Origin: Pocillopora verrucosa | Lineage: Eukaryota > Cnidaria > Anthozoa > Scleractinia > Pocilloporidae | Direction: 5' to 3' | Assembly: GCF_036669915.1 (NCBI RefSeq) | Contig: NC_089314.1 | Span: forward strand, 29,495,592-29,559,591 | DNA: 64,000 nt | In this document: piece by piece, positions 43,335 through 56,395 of the stretch | Position numbering within the stretch: the first letter of the stretch is position 1 | Layout of the letters: every line of letters starts with the position of its first letter | Notes under the pieces: model-generated | Databases searched by the model: none | What the model was told of the DNA's origin: nothing | The model's input: the letters and a program-made list of their open reading frames with translations, nothing else | Program-made: the position numbers and the translations under genes

Positions 43335-46300
43335 ATGGAGAATTTCACTGCTATTCTTGAAAGTATAGGTTCCCAAAACGAAGCCGCTGCTGTGAAAACA
43401 CTTCAACAATTTTGTTCTACAAACGAAAAGACTTTCAGCTTCTTCCATGTGGACTTAAGTCTTAGAAAGAAATTGATTGATGCGATCCTCGATGATTTGT
43501 CCACGAAAGCCCGTGGGGTTACCTTCAAAATACACGGTCTCCGTGCTTTGAGGATTCTAAGCCGTGATAAAGACGGTCTGGGATCGCTTACTTCTGATAA
43601 GTCGTCATTAGTTCTACTTTCACTGGCAGAACTTATGATAGAAGTGTCCAAAGCCGCGCAAAGTCTTCCTAAAAAAGAACCAGAACAGCGAACAAGATAT
43701 GAAGACCAGCAGGAAAATAGAGAGAACACTTGTGAGAGAGTTATCGCATACAGCGATGTAGTTATTGAAGCGCTCAAATGTTTATGTAATGTAGTCTATC
43801 ACAGCCAAGCAGCTCGTCGACTCTGTTTGAAGTACAAATGCATCGAAGCAATCATTGCAAGGATAAAAATATGGTTTGAGGTCAGCCGCTTGGCTACCGA
43901 TGTGAAATACTTTGATCTCAGATTTCTTTTCCTTCTTACTGCTCTTGAAAACGCTGCTCGAGTGGACGTTATTTCTAACAATGGCTTTTGTGTCTTGACT
44001 CATGCTTTGGATAGCTGTATTCCAGGGAAAGATCAGAGAAAAGTCTGTCATGAAACCAAAGTTAGAGAAGGTTGTGGACAGTTGACGGGAGCAAGGCTCC
44101 AGGCGCTGACTGTTGTGGAAAGGTAAATATCGATGCTTTTAGCGAAAGCTAAACTTTAATTTACTTCAGATTGTACAAATGAGCAGTTGTTGCAATTTAA
44201 GATGAATTCCAGGTCAACTTATTTTCAAATAGTTTTATGTGTGTATTCCTTAAGTCATGATAAATTACCATACTCCTGTGGAAAGGACAATTCAAATCCA
44301 ACCAGTTTGGGTTGTTTTAATCTGAAGTCATTTCAAACCACGGCATAGATTTATAGAAATATTAAGTTTGCTTTTGTTCTATTATGTATATGTTGTAGGT
44401 AATTGATGGGTTATATTGCCAGGGCCTGTTGATGTGTCATCAACATGTAGGTGCAATTCAAGCAAACTAAAACTTATCCAATCTGTGGATCGTCAGTGCA
44501 CCAATTTTTTCAATGATATGCTGAACTTAACTTAAGGAAAGTGAACTTAAAACACTGCTTAATTAGATCAATTTCCTTCACTAACTCTTGTTAGACTTAA
44601 TTCTAGTACAGTACAACGTAGAATGAAATGTAAGGTGATTCCTTGTTAATGGACTGTGAACCCTGTTCTTTGCCACATTGAGGTTACTGTCAGTGTAGAT
44701 ACTTTTAAAAATCTTCTTCACTTAACTTTTCAAGACTAATTGCTGGCGACAATTTATGTGATTCAATTCTCTGGTTAAACCCATATGATGTAGCAATCAG
44801 ATTTTCATATCCTCATGAGCAAGAAATACAGAGAACCCGAAATCTTTGCTGTCAGTTTTAAAATTGGTTATAAAATGATTTCAAGTGCAATTTGGTGTAA
44901 ACAAGCACAAGTGAATTTCTCAAAGACAAGGGAAAGTGCCATTTGTAGTCATCCAAAAATTTGCAGGTGCTTTATATTTACACCAAATTACCCAAGAAAA
45001 GTTATATTATGTGGATGAAAGTGATCCTCGCAGGAATGTGCACTACTTAGGCAGTAGTGCAAATAAGGCCTGAAAAAAAAAAATTCAGGCTTGTACAGGA
45101 TTTGAACCCATGACCTCTGCGATAACGGTGCAGTGCTCTACCAACTGAGCTTACAAGCCAACTGAGAGCTGGTCTTGATGTTGGTTCTAAATAAACCCGT
45201 GAAGTGATGAACAAACGGTTAAGAATATATGAAAGTCATATATTTGAACTGTGGATAAAGACGTGAATGAAAGTGATCCTCGCAGTAATGTGCACTACTT
45301 AGGCAGTAGTGCAAATAAGGCCTGAAAAAAAATTCATGCCTGTATGGGATTTGAAAGGTTTTTTTGTTTTGTTTTTTTTTTTAAAGTTATATTACTTAGT
45401 AACAATTGACATGAAATTAACATCACAGAACGTCAAGGCAGACAACATTTTGATTGTGTGCACTGTTTGTAGTGCACACAGTCATTGTGCTTCCAGACTT
45501 TTTTATATATCCTATTAATATTTCATTCATTTTATATAAAACCAGGTTATTTTCATGTTATTTAACTATCGTGGTGGAAATTGCACTCTTGCTTTTCTGT
45601 GGTCCAAATTTGATTTGCAATGGTTAATTAGTGATCACAAGGCCTTTTAGAATCATCTATGTCAATTTTTATTTGACTGTGTTCCTCTCCTTGATTGAAA
45701 ATCACTGATATTACCTTCTCCCAACTAAGGAAGTTAGTTTTTTTCCATTGAGCCACTATATTTATCATGAAGTCATCTTGAGGAGAGTGAAAATAATTAT
45801 TTCTGTCATAACCAGATATAAAGAGTGTAAATTTTCTTGCAAATCTTGTCTTAAATTAACAAATGTATTTTGTGGTATGTAAAGTTATATGATTATTATT
45901 TGTAACCCTCTTACAGGTCCAGGATTGAGGAAAGTCCAGTAACTTACACCATGTCACAGGATGAGATTCGTATGTCTGCTGAAATCCTGAAAACAATGTT
46001 TAACATCACAATAAATCTACCTGATGCTGATAGCACTGACACACTTGAACACTGCGAAAGGATAGTGTTTATTGTACGAACCATGTTTGCACACATCAGT
46101 CCATTGTCTGAACAGCCAGAGAACCTTCCAAATCATGCAATTAACATCCTATCCAACATGCCAACTAATTGTCTCCAACACTTAATGTGGACAATGCCGT
46201 CCAGTGTTTGTAAAGCACTTGCCCAAGATTTTGAGACAAGACGGTCATTGAAGACGTTTAGGATATATTTTGAGGTTTGAGCATATTAATCAATAGACTG

Positions 46301-49300
46301 AGGAAACTGGTTGGAAAATCTTGCAGACAACAAAAATGATATTAGTGGTGGTGCAATGATTGGTTGGTAACTCTCAGACTGTGCACAATATTTTGCCTTC
46401 ATGTCCATGCGTTGGGAATGAATAGAACAATGAATAGTTTCCATTGGTCAATCGATATGACATCAGTGGAAGCCCACTGAAATTTTGTCCAATTGAGTCT
46501 AAAAACAAATGTCACAATAAACTACAAAAAGAAACCTGTTGGGCTTTCTAACCAGTTGCCTCTACAAAATATGTTACAAAAATTATAAAGAGGTAGTACT
46601 ACTACTACTACTACTACTACATATAAATCTGATGAACGACTTCTAGAATTAAACAATTTCCTCAATTGATAAGTTTAGTTCATGTGTAAGGTAAAGTAAA
46701 ATGTAAGGTTTGTGGAACAATACAGTTACACACAGGGCTTTTATTTTTAATGGTTTTACTTAACTTGTAGTTATTCTTTCAATCTTCATGAATACCAAAG
46801 GGAAAGTGCAATTCACTGTTAAACATTCTGTATTTTGTGGAATCTCCAACAGATACAGTTATAAGAGTGACAAATGAAAGTTGAAAATTTGTTTGCTATT
46901 TTGAGGGTTTGTTTCACTCTTTATTATGAACTTGAGTATTAATAAGGTAAATGTGCCATTCATTATGGCAGTTTCTTGAAGGTGATGTGCTGGATTAAAT
47001 CAAGTTCCATAGAGCAGGGCCAACACAGTCAATGATAAGACACTAAACCTTTCTGGTCTGTCTGATTCTGAATCGTTCACTCTCTTGTTATATTACTATC
47101 AAATAATATAAGAAAAACAGTTACATTTACCAAGAACTGCAATTTTTAATGTATTATGCATACTTGTAAATTATTGAATGAAGACACTGAAACCCTTTTG
47201 GTAAGAACATTTTAATTAATATATTTTAATTTGACAATAATAATTTACTTTAAAAGCAAATTCTACAACAACTGCCAAAGCAGAATCTATTTGAATGTTA
47301 GAGGGGATTGTGTCATGATTCTCCACAAAGTTTGTGACCTTATTGCTACTTTACAAACAAAACATGTATACCTGTTTTTTTGTCTTTTAGAAATACAATA
47401 TGCTGACAGTTCGGACTATGTTGACAATCCTGGATGGTCGTCTTAAAGTTGCCAGTCAGCCACCACAGGAAGAAATCGTCCCATTTCTTAGTGCCTTTTG
47501 TCAAATGGCGCGTGGAAACAGAGTGATAAGGAAGTATCTACGACAAGAAGTGCTGCCACCCTTGGGAAGGGTGGGTACCACTCGCCCAGAAGAAGGAAAC
47601 TTAATAAGGAATGGCCTGGTCAGGCTTATGACATCGCCAGTTGGAGATATTAAGGTGGGTTTGTGGAGATTAATGCCATTTGTATTGACTGTTACAATGT
47701 TTCACACAGAGTTTGGGAGACAGAAGGACACATACGCACACCTTGAGTCAAATGAACATTGTGTTTATTTAAGTATGATGATATGCAGAACACCATTTCA
47801 AGAATCAGTGCAGTGGAGAAGTCTAAACTTCTAAACCATAATTTTCTGAGGTGTTGCAACACTAAGTTTTTTTTTATTAACACAATTTGTATTTTAAGTT
47901 TTTTCCAAAACTATAGTTGTCCTAGAGTTTTTCACAGTTCACTAATATTTTCTAAAATTAGCAAAATAGCTGGTAATAAGAAATTACTCGAAGGTCACAA
48001 GTGTTTCCCTTTTCAATACAACAATATAGCCCTGTAAAGAAAGTTTGCCAAGGATAGTTAGGTGCTAAAATTGGAATTTTTTTTCATCAGGAGCTGGTGG
48101 CAGATTTTCTATTTGTTCTCTGTAAGGAGAATGTCAATCGGCTCATTAAATACACTGGTTATGGCAATGCAGCAGGGCTGCTGGCTTCACGTGGACTTAT
48201 GGGTGGTGTTCAGCCACAGAGTATTGGAGATTACTCTTCAGATGACGATGATTCTGAGACTGAAGAATATTCCATGGATAAGGCACAGATTGATCCCATG
48301 ATAGGTGAGTTTCTTTATGAAGGTTAAGATTTCAAGAGGAGTAAATAATAGTTATTTGGTCCAGTTGTGTCATCATAAAATGAAATAGTAAGAGAAAGAG
48401 AAACACCTAAAAGGTTATGGAAAAGGACACATGGGATGCTTCAAAAAGCCCATTTTAGATGCTGGTTGATCAGCATTATATGATGCTTCAAAAGGACAAA
48501 AAGAGAGAATATAAATTTTTAGGTATTTTGTAGGAAACGCATTGAGGTACAGTCTTGTACAGTCTAGCAGTGAGTAGTTTTTTTTCACTTACTAAAGTGC
48601 AAAAGACTTAAAAGTACTACTCAGTTATCACACTGTGTGTAGAATCTTTTTACAATGTAACAGTTAATTGGTCTGTTTGTTAGAGGGATACCCAGATTGC
48701 CAGACAAAGATTGTCAATTCAAGTCAGCAATGTCTTAGCCACTCAATTAATATTTTATCATTTTCAATTCTTTGGAACATTTCACAGTGTGAAGGTGTTG
48801 GATTGGTAGAATTTTTTGTAATGAAATTGAGTAGCAAGCTGATATGGGGTTTCCAAGAATAGCGATCCTTTCTCTATGATCCCAAAAATGAACTTTCAGT
48901 TCATGTACACTGTATGTGACTTGCTTACAAGCAAAACGTTATGGGTGAAACGTTGGCTGTGATTGGAGTTTGGAGGCCTTAATTAGGACTTGTTTGTTAA
49001 ATTGTTAAATTGTTAATTTAATTGGCTTGAGAAATTTTATGTTTAGTAGGGAAAAGTGAGACAATTCCAAACCTAATGACTGTGGCAACCGTGGGACAGC
49101 TAATTGCATTTGGTGTAAGATATTTTCACTGGGCATTCGGCGATATTTAGATTGTTTTGTTGTTAGGTGCTATTCCAAAAGATGATGGGAAGTCTAATCC
49201 ACTGGATGAAATGACTGAGCAGGAGAAGGAGGAAGAAGCTGAGAAATTGGCTGGTCTGATCCAAGACCTCAATAGGAAGGGTTTGATCAGGACAGCTCAG

Positions 49301-49438
49301 GTGGGACCTGATGGTAGGCCTCAAGAATTTCAAGGGGCACAAGTTCTGGGTGAAGAGGCCGCAGAACAAGAAGATGAATTCACTGGAGACGCTGAGTCAA
49401 TCAGTAACGGAAGCGTAGACGAAAGAAAGTTATCATAG
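43335..49438 (+). CDS. RIC8A: RIC8 (synembryn), chaperone and exchange factor for G-alpha subunits
   Basis: RIC8 folds nascent G-alpha subunits and acts as a non-receptor nucleotide exchange factor in the cytosol. Five exons (43335-44122, 45917-46274, 47391-47654, 48091-48304, 49167-49438) join in frame to 631 residues, about 100 more than vertebrate proteins. Family signatures are [12 protein letters not shown] (armadillo-type helices), [32 protein letters not shown], then [20 protein letters not shown] and [14 protein letters not shown], which are near-identical to animal RIC8. An acidic run ([11 protein letters not shown]) follows, then a Glu-rich tail ([13 protein letters not shown]) like the conserved C-terminus. 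The exon 2 donor (GAG|GTTTGA) is weak. It was chosen because it restores frame; without it translation stops at once. RIC8A versus RIC8B cannot be told here. Confidence 0.9.
45017..45260 (-). mobile_element. tRNA-derived SINE in RIC8 intron 1
   Basis: On the minus strand 45159-45088 forms a tRNA-like cloverleaf of 72 bases. It has a perfect 7-bp acceptor stem (GGCTTGT/ACAAGCC), an A-box-like AGCTCAGTTGGTAGAGC, an anticodon loop CCGTTAT, and a B box GGTTCAAATCC. The body continues into TTCAGGCC and TAGTGCACATTCC-type sequence in the same orientation. The mispaired anticodon stem and the non-U at position 33 argue for a SINE head rather than a working tRNA gene. Confidence 0.75.
45267..45352 (-). 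mobile_element. Second, truncated copy of the SINE
   Basis: TGAAAGTGATCCTCGCAGTA (45267) repeats TGAAAGTGATCCTCGCAGGA (45016) 251 bases away. Both are followed by ATGTGCACTACTTAGGCAGT and an A-rich run. The copy ends within the B-box region (GGGATTTGAA), so the tRNA head is lost. Confidence 0.7.
46592..46621. repeat. TAC trinucleotide microsatellite
   Basis: About nine uninterrupted ACT/TAC units lie in the RIC8 intron between exons 2 and 3. Confidence 0.9.
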
Positions 49439-50052
49439 AATGAAGGGAACTCTGGCATTCGTCGACAAAAATTAATAGTAGATTATTCTTAAAGGATTGT
49501 AAGATCTTCATAATAGGTTTAATTTGTGATACAAAGTGTAAAATATGTTCTGATTGCTACTATAAAATTAGTGTTCTTTCATGTTGATAGCAAGTAGGTC
49601 AAACCAGGAAGTCCTTCGTGTTAAGTTTTTATTTTATTTTTTTTATTTCTCTCTTTTGTTCTTCACATATGAAAGCCTTGTATTCAGAAATATAAACTCC
49701 ATTCTCTGAAGTGACATTTTCCTTTTTCGGCCATCAGTCCAAACCCTGCTAGAAAATATTTGGTCGGTACTGTTTTGTTTTGTCAGAAAGACAGTTTAAC
49801 TTGACGACATGATGTGGTTAAATTATTTCTTTTGCTGCATTATTACCGACCCCGCAGTCGGATGGAATATTAATTATCGCAAGTCCAAACAATAACGTAA
49901 CGACAGGGAGGGAGGGGAGACCCATCTTCATAACTAAGACAAGTGCGCTGCACATGTAATGATATCCTTTATCAAGCAGGATAAGCTTGTTACAGACAAC
50001 CACGCTGACGCTGCATGTATGTTAGGGACCAGTGCAAACTTTAGAAAGACGT
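49439..50052. other. RIC8 3' flank
   Basis: Contains the likely RIC8 3' UTR: AT-rich with a T-rich stretch near 49625-49660. No independent gene seen. Confidence 0.45.
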
Positions 50053-50239
50053 TTAACCCTTTAACTCCCAGAAGTTGTTAACAAGTAACTTATCCCCGCA
50101 ATATCCATGCACTATCTAGCAAACAGGTAATGAAAATATTCTAATGTATCAGGTAGAATTCTCGCAACTCATTTACAAGGAAATGTGTAGCAGCTAGAGG
50201 GGAGAATTAACAATCAGATCTTGGGAGTGAAAGGGTTAA
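50053..50239. mobile_element. MITE with TTAACCCTTTAACTCCC ends, family 1-like
   Basis: It starts TTAACCCTTTAACTCCCAG and ends TTGGGAGTGAAAGGGTTAA, inverted versions of each other. The interior (GGTAATGAAAATATT, AGGGGAGAATTAAC) differs from the 211-bp copies, so it is a sub-family. 187 bases. Confidence 0.8.
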
Positions 50240-50430
50240 CTCGTCTGGACAGGAGTAGTCCTGGAAGGACTGTTGTTGGTTACGTAATCACGAGAATCAC
50301 GCGTTACTTGATGGACTTGATAACCCAGCTTGAAACAGTCACTGTCACTGATAACAGTTCTGCTTTAGAAGTATTCTCACCCAGACAATCAGATCACATG
50401 ATCCACAGCTATTCCTTATTATTTATTGCA
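50240..50430. repeat. Dispersed repeat related to 37270-37450
   Basis: TAGTCCTGGAAGGACTGTTG followed by CAGTCACTGTCACTGATAAC and CACCCAGACAATCAGATCAC reproduces the order of short motifs seen in the METTL3 intron copy. It directly abuts the MITE at 50239. Confidence 0.45.
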
Positions 50431-53400
50431 TTTGTTTTACTTGAAAAGTAGACTAGGTTTGGAAAAGTGCCGGGTCTGCCCGCCATCTTTTACTTGATAC
50501 CTCACAAACGCGCTTGTGTAAAGGCGATGTTATCTTGAAAGAAATAAAACTTCCTCTGAGCTATCTAGTTTTACATTAGTTCAAAACGTTAGCCTGAATT
50601 ATCTGCCTCATACACTACAGGTCTGAATAGAATCAAACCTGTTATGTATAATGGGAAGGTAATGTCAGATAAATCTTGTACTTTTTTTTATAAATCAAAT
50701 GCTTGTAAGTTTGTTCATCCTGCAGATTCTTCACCCCAATCTGGTCTTAACGTTTTTAAGGATGCCTCGTTTTTCTCGCGATACAGTCGATTTGGAGTCC
50801 CTATAAACTTTGGATTGTGTCTTTTCCGTGCTATTGAAAACAATTGCATAGAACAATATTTTGAGTTGTTGTTTTTCCTTTGTTGGACTTGGATATTCTT
50901 AAACGGGAAGGAGACGACACCAAATAAGAAGGAATTAAGCATCAAAAAACAACATGAGTTGCAAACGTAAATCCAGAGTTAAAGAACTGAGAGCAAAACA
51001 AAGTGATCGTCCGCTACAATGTATCAATACCGGTGTCTTCGAAATGAAACGCAGACGACCAATCTGTTTTAACTTCCTTGTTCATTAGTCTGATCTCTTT
51101 CATTTTCTTTCAGTGCCTTTTCGTTTTTCAAGTTGAGAATGAAAATTAGCGTAAAAATTTTAGTTCTTGACGAGATATAGCCACACCACTTTCGATGTCG
51201 ATAAAGGGCTAACACAACACCGTTTTCTCAATTCGTCAGTTGGGACGCTCGGAACAATTTTCAACGTGAAGACCACATCTCCACACAAGTGGAAAATGGT
51301 GAAATGAAGACCTACGAGCATGCATAATTGGGACTGAATACTTAGGAATAGAAATGATTGACATGGATTGACCTCGAGGTTGTAAGTAATCTTTTCAATG
51401 AATTTTAAATAATCGTCATTGGCGATTTATGTTGCAATAAGAGCTCGTTGGTTTTTGGTAATAGTTACTAAGTATCTGCACTCATCAACTCAAGTACGTT
51501 TTTCCTAGCTATATTACGTTGGCTTGGCTGAATAATTAACTCAAATTCTTACCTTTTTGTTCCTTTAGCCCCCCCCCCCTCCCTCCCCCGAACCTGTCAC
51601 TTTTCTACTGGCCATCTCTTGGGAGATTTTGAAGCACCATCTTGCTCACTTGCACATATCAACCACACCCTCTGGAAGTGGCCGATCAATTGACTAAAAC
51701 CTGGGCACTAGCGTTGGACCAGTTGGACCACCGATCCCACAATTCCTACATTATTTCCTTAGTTCGTTGGCGAGATGGAGAGATGGTTGAAGTCACACTA
51801 GGCAATATATTTTTATGACTAGATATTTGGAGATACTTCGGTTCTTGACATCTTAGCAGTCTGTTGGAGTTATTTCAAGGCGACAGATTGAACTACGGTA
51901 ATTGTTTATTGTAATTGATCGTCAAGGTTTGTTATGTCATGCACAGTGATCAGCGAAGCAAATGTTTTTCTGCTTATGTTTCGTGGTAACTTTGTTATGT
52001 TCTACGACAGGTTCTCGTGATCTCTTAGAAATTTAGGATCGATCGAAATTCGGTGGACTTCATGCAAAAACGCTCGAAATATTTCGTTTCGTTACCGATT
52101 TTCTACTTTTGATCGAGATTGTGCAAGCTGACATGTAGGCATAAAAAAAGGTCGTTTTTCACACGATTTAATATTCTTTGAATGTTAGAGTTTTTTTCCA
52201 GAATATCTTCTTCTATCGTAGGAACAGTCTGAATTTTTCTTGCGATATTTAACTTACTATTGTATCTGGGACACAACGAAGGTTCGTAAGGAAGTCAATT
52301 TTAATGTTCTATAAATATTGCGAAGCGGTGATCCCCCCAATGATACATTTCCGGTTTCACTTTCGACTCCTGCTTTGTCGTAGCTGTCAAAGTGGAGTTA
52401 AAACACGTTAATAAATAAATGTGCAACTTTTGATCTTCTCCCTTCCCATGAATGGTACATCTGGAAGAAATGATATCAAGGAGAATTAATCTTTTGTTAA
52501 AATTCCACCGGATAAAATTAACTGAACTGTCCTTTGCGAGATGAAATGTAGAACACAAGACATGAAAAAGTCCTTGACATAATTTTGCAAGTTAATATGT
52601 ACAGAATTTTCAGGAAACTTTATATCAGAATGGTCTAATTCTTCATATCCTCACAATTCATTTAACAAATAGAGAGGTTGGTAGTCTTAATGTAAGTGCC
52701 AGGGTATTTAGCTATTGACAAAATAATTGTGGACAATGATTAAGAATGAAAATTTTAAAAAAAATTTGGAGAAAGAGCAACTGATCAATGTGTACTAACA
52801 ATAGATAAATGCTGTATAGTTGATTTAAGAACATATGTTGCAATTCTTAAAACTGTCTAGTCTTTCTTGTAAATGCTTCATTTAAAACTGTTTAGGTAGG
52901 CACTAAGTACTTTTTCCTTTGAAGATCTCTTATATGAAGATGCTGAATTTTTACCATAAATTTGTTGCAGTGAGATTCAGAGAACTTATCTAATTTCTGA
53001 GAAAGAATATGATTTTGTAGTCATGATGATTCAATAAAACTAGGGGGAAATTTAAAGTGGATGCTTCAACCAAGAGCTCTTGGTGACTCTTGATAGCTAA
53101 GAGGATTTGAAGTCAGCTTGGATTCTTTTCAATTGAAAATTTAGCTATGCAGCTCCCAAGTATGCTTGGCAAGGTCATGAGAACTTTGGAATGAAAAATT
53201 GGTATCATCAATCCCCCAAAAAAGTGGTTAAACATGCCAGCTATCATTTGAGCTTGTTGATTTACATAATGTACTGTAGATACAATGTTACTTCATTCAC
53301 TCAGATCTTCTGTTCCCTTTTACTTGTAGAGGTTTTTTTCCTCTTTTTTTTTTTTTAACCTGAAATCAAATTATGTTGATTTCTGTGTTAAATATTTGTA

Positions 53401-53494
53401 GAAAATATCTGAAAAGCTGAAATGCAAATCAGTTTATTTTGAGTTTTTGATGGTTTTGATTTTTGTTAAAGATGATATTTGATTTTCTTTGCAG
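50431..53494. other. Intergenic DNA between RIC8 and SPATA2
   Basis: No supported coding exon. A C-run (51570-51592: long C tract, TCCCTCCCCC) is G-rich on the minus strand. The 3' part may hold SPATA2 5' UTR exons, because a clean acceptor (CTTTGCAG) ends at 53494, 28 bases before the SPATA2 ATG. Confidence 0.45.
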
Positions 53495-53522
53495 GCTTAA
53501 AGGTGATGTGAAGTAAAAAAGA

Positions 53523-56395
53523 ATGGATTGGGAATCTTTGTTAAGTCAATACATAGAATATCACTCAAATGATGCCAATGAAACCAAGGAGGTGCTTGTG
53601 AGGAATTCTAAAGAATTCTTGAGCAGTTCTAAACCTGGCTACAGATTTGCACTGGAAGTGGAATTTTATGATGATGTAGAGAGAATTGCTCAGAAATTTG
53701 ATAGTGATGAAGACTTCTTTAAAATGATGAAGGCTGGAATGAACAGCCTTGAGAAATATGGAGTGAACTTGTGGAGGTTCCCCTGGCGTAAAGAGTACCA
53801 CACTGTTAAGGTACCTTGTATGGATATAAATGATTTTCAATGAATTTTTTCCTCTTTGGCAGGGATGATGAATGTTAACGTTTTTCTTTAAAAATAGCAT
53901 ATCACTTCCAGAGTTTAATCTGTGATTGAATAGTCTCTCATTGTAGTGAATAGGTTAGAGACAACAGAAAATTTGTGAAAGTCTGTTTTGTTTCCCACTG
54001 ATAAAGTAGTGTTTGAGCAACACGAGTTTGCCCTTTGAGATGTGTACTTAGAGGTTGAATTAGAAATATTGGATCAAAGGCAAACTAACTAAACTAAACT
54101 AAGTTCATTAGTCAATATCAAAGGTGAAGAGTCAGATTCAGCAATCATTATGAGCAATTTTCATTATCTGACAACTTACTTTGCAGATTCACCCAGTAAT
54201 AAAGTCATTTGTGATTGGTCAATTTTGTTCAGTTGGTAATGAGTCAAGGGGCTGTGTTATTTTTACTAGTTATGCTGATGTCCTGACTAACTTTTCACTT
54301 TTGTAATTAACTTCCAATGGCCACTCTAGGCCTCTGTGCGTTGAGATTTTCGGTGAGCTTTACAAATTTTTAATTTCTTCTTCAACAGCTTTACACAGCA
54401 TTTTTTAAGAATATTGAAAACCAACTGAAAGACAAGGAATTCATTTTTTCTGTGTTGAAGTTTCTCGGCTACACAGAAAGAGATGAACACAAAGTGTATA
54501 TAAAAGATTCTGGGAGAAGAAATCCCGTGTGGGCATCCTTCAACCTCTTTTTACTTCAGGTGGAGTTGCAAATAATGGAGGAAATTCAAAGTCAAAACTC
54601 AAGCAGAAATATTCCATTGAAGGAAATTGTTAAAGTAAGAACGAAAAAACGTACCATGGAGGAAGCTATTCGTTATCTAGACCGAAAATTTTCCAGTACA
54701 CAGCCAGAACTTGACAAACGACAGGGAGATGATGCATCATCTTACGGGCTCACCAGGGGGACGTCCGGTGATAACATCAAAGCTAGAGCCAGACCTCCAG
54801 GTGAATTAGCGTCAGGGGACCAAACTACCACCAGCAGCTATGGCGGATCTTCAGCCAACCTCTCTGTTCTATCAAAAGCAACAGACAGTGGTGCTGCGAA
54901 TGCTAGTAATCGTTCAAATGAGCCTACATTCCGCAACGGATACGTTCGTACTGCTCAACTACCACATCACAAATTATCACTAGGCGGTGTTGACTCGGTA
55001 CGGATTACAGACAACGCTTTGTACGGTGTAAATCCTGAAGAAAGCCTACCTGAGCACGCAAGTGCATACAACAGGGAGGTGCGCGACCAGAATAGTTCTC
55101 GATATGATGATGCCAGCAGGAGTGCCACGTTCAGAGAAAAGACTGGTAATAGCCAACATGTTACAACGCCTTCAACAGGTCGCCCACAGTACCCTGCTAA
55201 CACAAAAGGAGGCCAGCAGCATGGCGCTCATTCAAGTCACTACACTTTCAATCAGCTTGGTTCACCACACTCTCCTCGTCTCACTAACGGCCATAATAAT
55301 GGCCATTCGTTCAATAGTTCAGCCGAAGCTGGCGCAAGTGTTCATGACATAAACACCAGCAGGTATGTGAACCTCAGATATAACGCTGGTTCTGACTGTC
55401 AAAACATTGGATGCAGTGGATCAGATAAATCTTTGCCCACGAAAGAGGGTGAGAGACGCTTTGAAGACAGGTTACGGATAATTCAGCAAACTCACATCTC
55501 TCGCTCCGCACAGGGTTTGGTTGGGATGGAGGGTGACACGCATGTGAGATCTTCAAGTCATTTGTCAAGTAGCGACGAGCCATCTAACGTTGGTAAAGCT
55601 GCAAAAGCTCCTCAGCAGCAGAAAAACATGTCCAGTGGACACAGGAGGCAGGAGCATATTCCTAGTGCGGAGGAAGCCGCTAAATCACGACAAGCACACA
55701 GATCGCAAGTTGATATTGAAAATCCTGTTGCGTCTACAGGTGTCTACAATGTCAGCTCTGGTGCAACTGAGGGGAGGAATCATTTACCAGATAAACCCCC
55801 GTCATCTGTACAGAGTAGAACGAGCAGGGATTCGACTCGAAAAGAGGATGGTACAGCTTATCATTCCCCTCCTTTCCAGGTTCAAAATCTTACTCAAGGT
55901 TCCGTGAAAGGTTCTCAAACTGGAGCTGTATCAGTTGCTCAAACAACATCGTCTCACGAGGCTCATGTAGTTGAGCAAGCCAAACATTTTGGAAACAACG
56001 TATGTGAACATTGCTTGCTAGCCGCATCATGCATTTGCCGTTTTTGTCATCATTTAGTCTGTGGAAAGTGTAAGGAAGTCTATTCTGTGGATGTTTGCGC
56101 AGTTACTAAAGGAGAGCATGAATTTGCGAACCTCAAGGCCTCTGAAGGAAAGGGTGAACAAGGCATTGGAATGAGTGGAGAAGAATGGTCCTGTCTTCGT
56201 TGCACGTACGTAAATCCTGCAGAGAACAAAATCTGTGCCATGTGTTCCACGACGCGTGGACTTAGTGCTGTGGAGCTGTCAAAGCCGGGCACTAGAGTTT
56301 GTAATTGGTGTACATCACACAACCAAGAGAACGCTAAGATTTGTTACGTTTGTTCACGTTCTCTAGACTTGAATTGCCTTGAGACGGTAATATGA
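53523..56395 (+). CDS. SPATA2: SPATA2 homologue: PUB domain plus C-terminal zinc fingers including a RanBP2/NZF finger
   Basis: SPATA2 bridges the deubiquitinase CYLD to HOIP/LUBAC in TNF-type and death-receptor signalling. Exons 53523-53810 and 54389-56395 join at VK|LYTAFF to 764 residues (vertebrate about 520). The PUB region (about 20-170) reads YRFALEVEFYDDVE, YGVNLWRFPWRKEY and VLKFLGYTERDE, matching vertebrate GINLFLYPWKKEF and GYTPE. A long Ser-, His- and Gln-rich disordered linker follows. At about 635 comes a treble-clef type finger (CEHCLLAASCICRFCHHLVC, GKC). At about 696 is WSCLRCTYVNPAENKICAMC, a full RanBP2 consensus. At about 734 is CNWCTSHNQENAKICYVC, a second finger that lacks the leading Trp. 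The RanBP2 pair is beyond what I recall for vertebrate SPATA2. Confidence 0.88.

Noticed and set aside
45088-45159. Functional tRNA-Asn gene
   Set aside because: The anticodon loop would read GTT, but the stem has a mismatch, position 33 is not U, and the sequence continues into a repeated SINE body with a second truncated copy nearby.
50644-50970. Plus-strand open frame of 108 residues
   Set aside because: Low-complexity, Cys- and Phe-rich composition with no family match and no splice signals; treated as chance.
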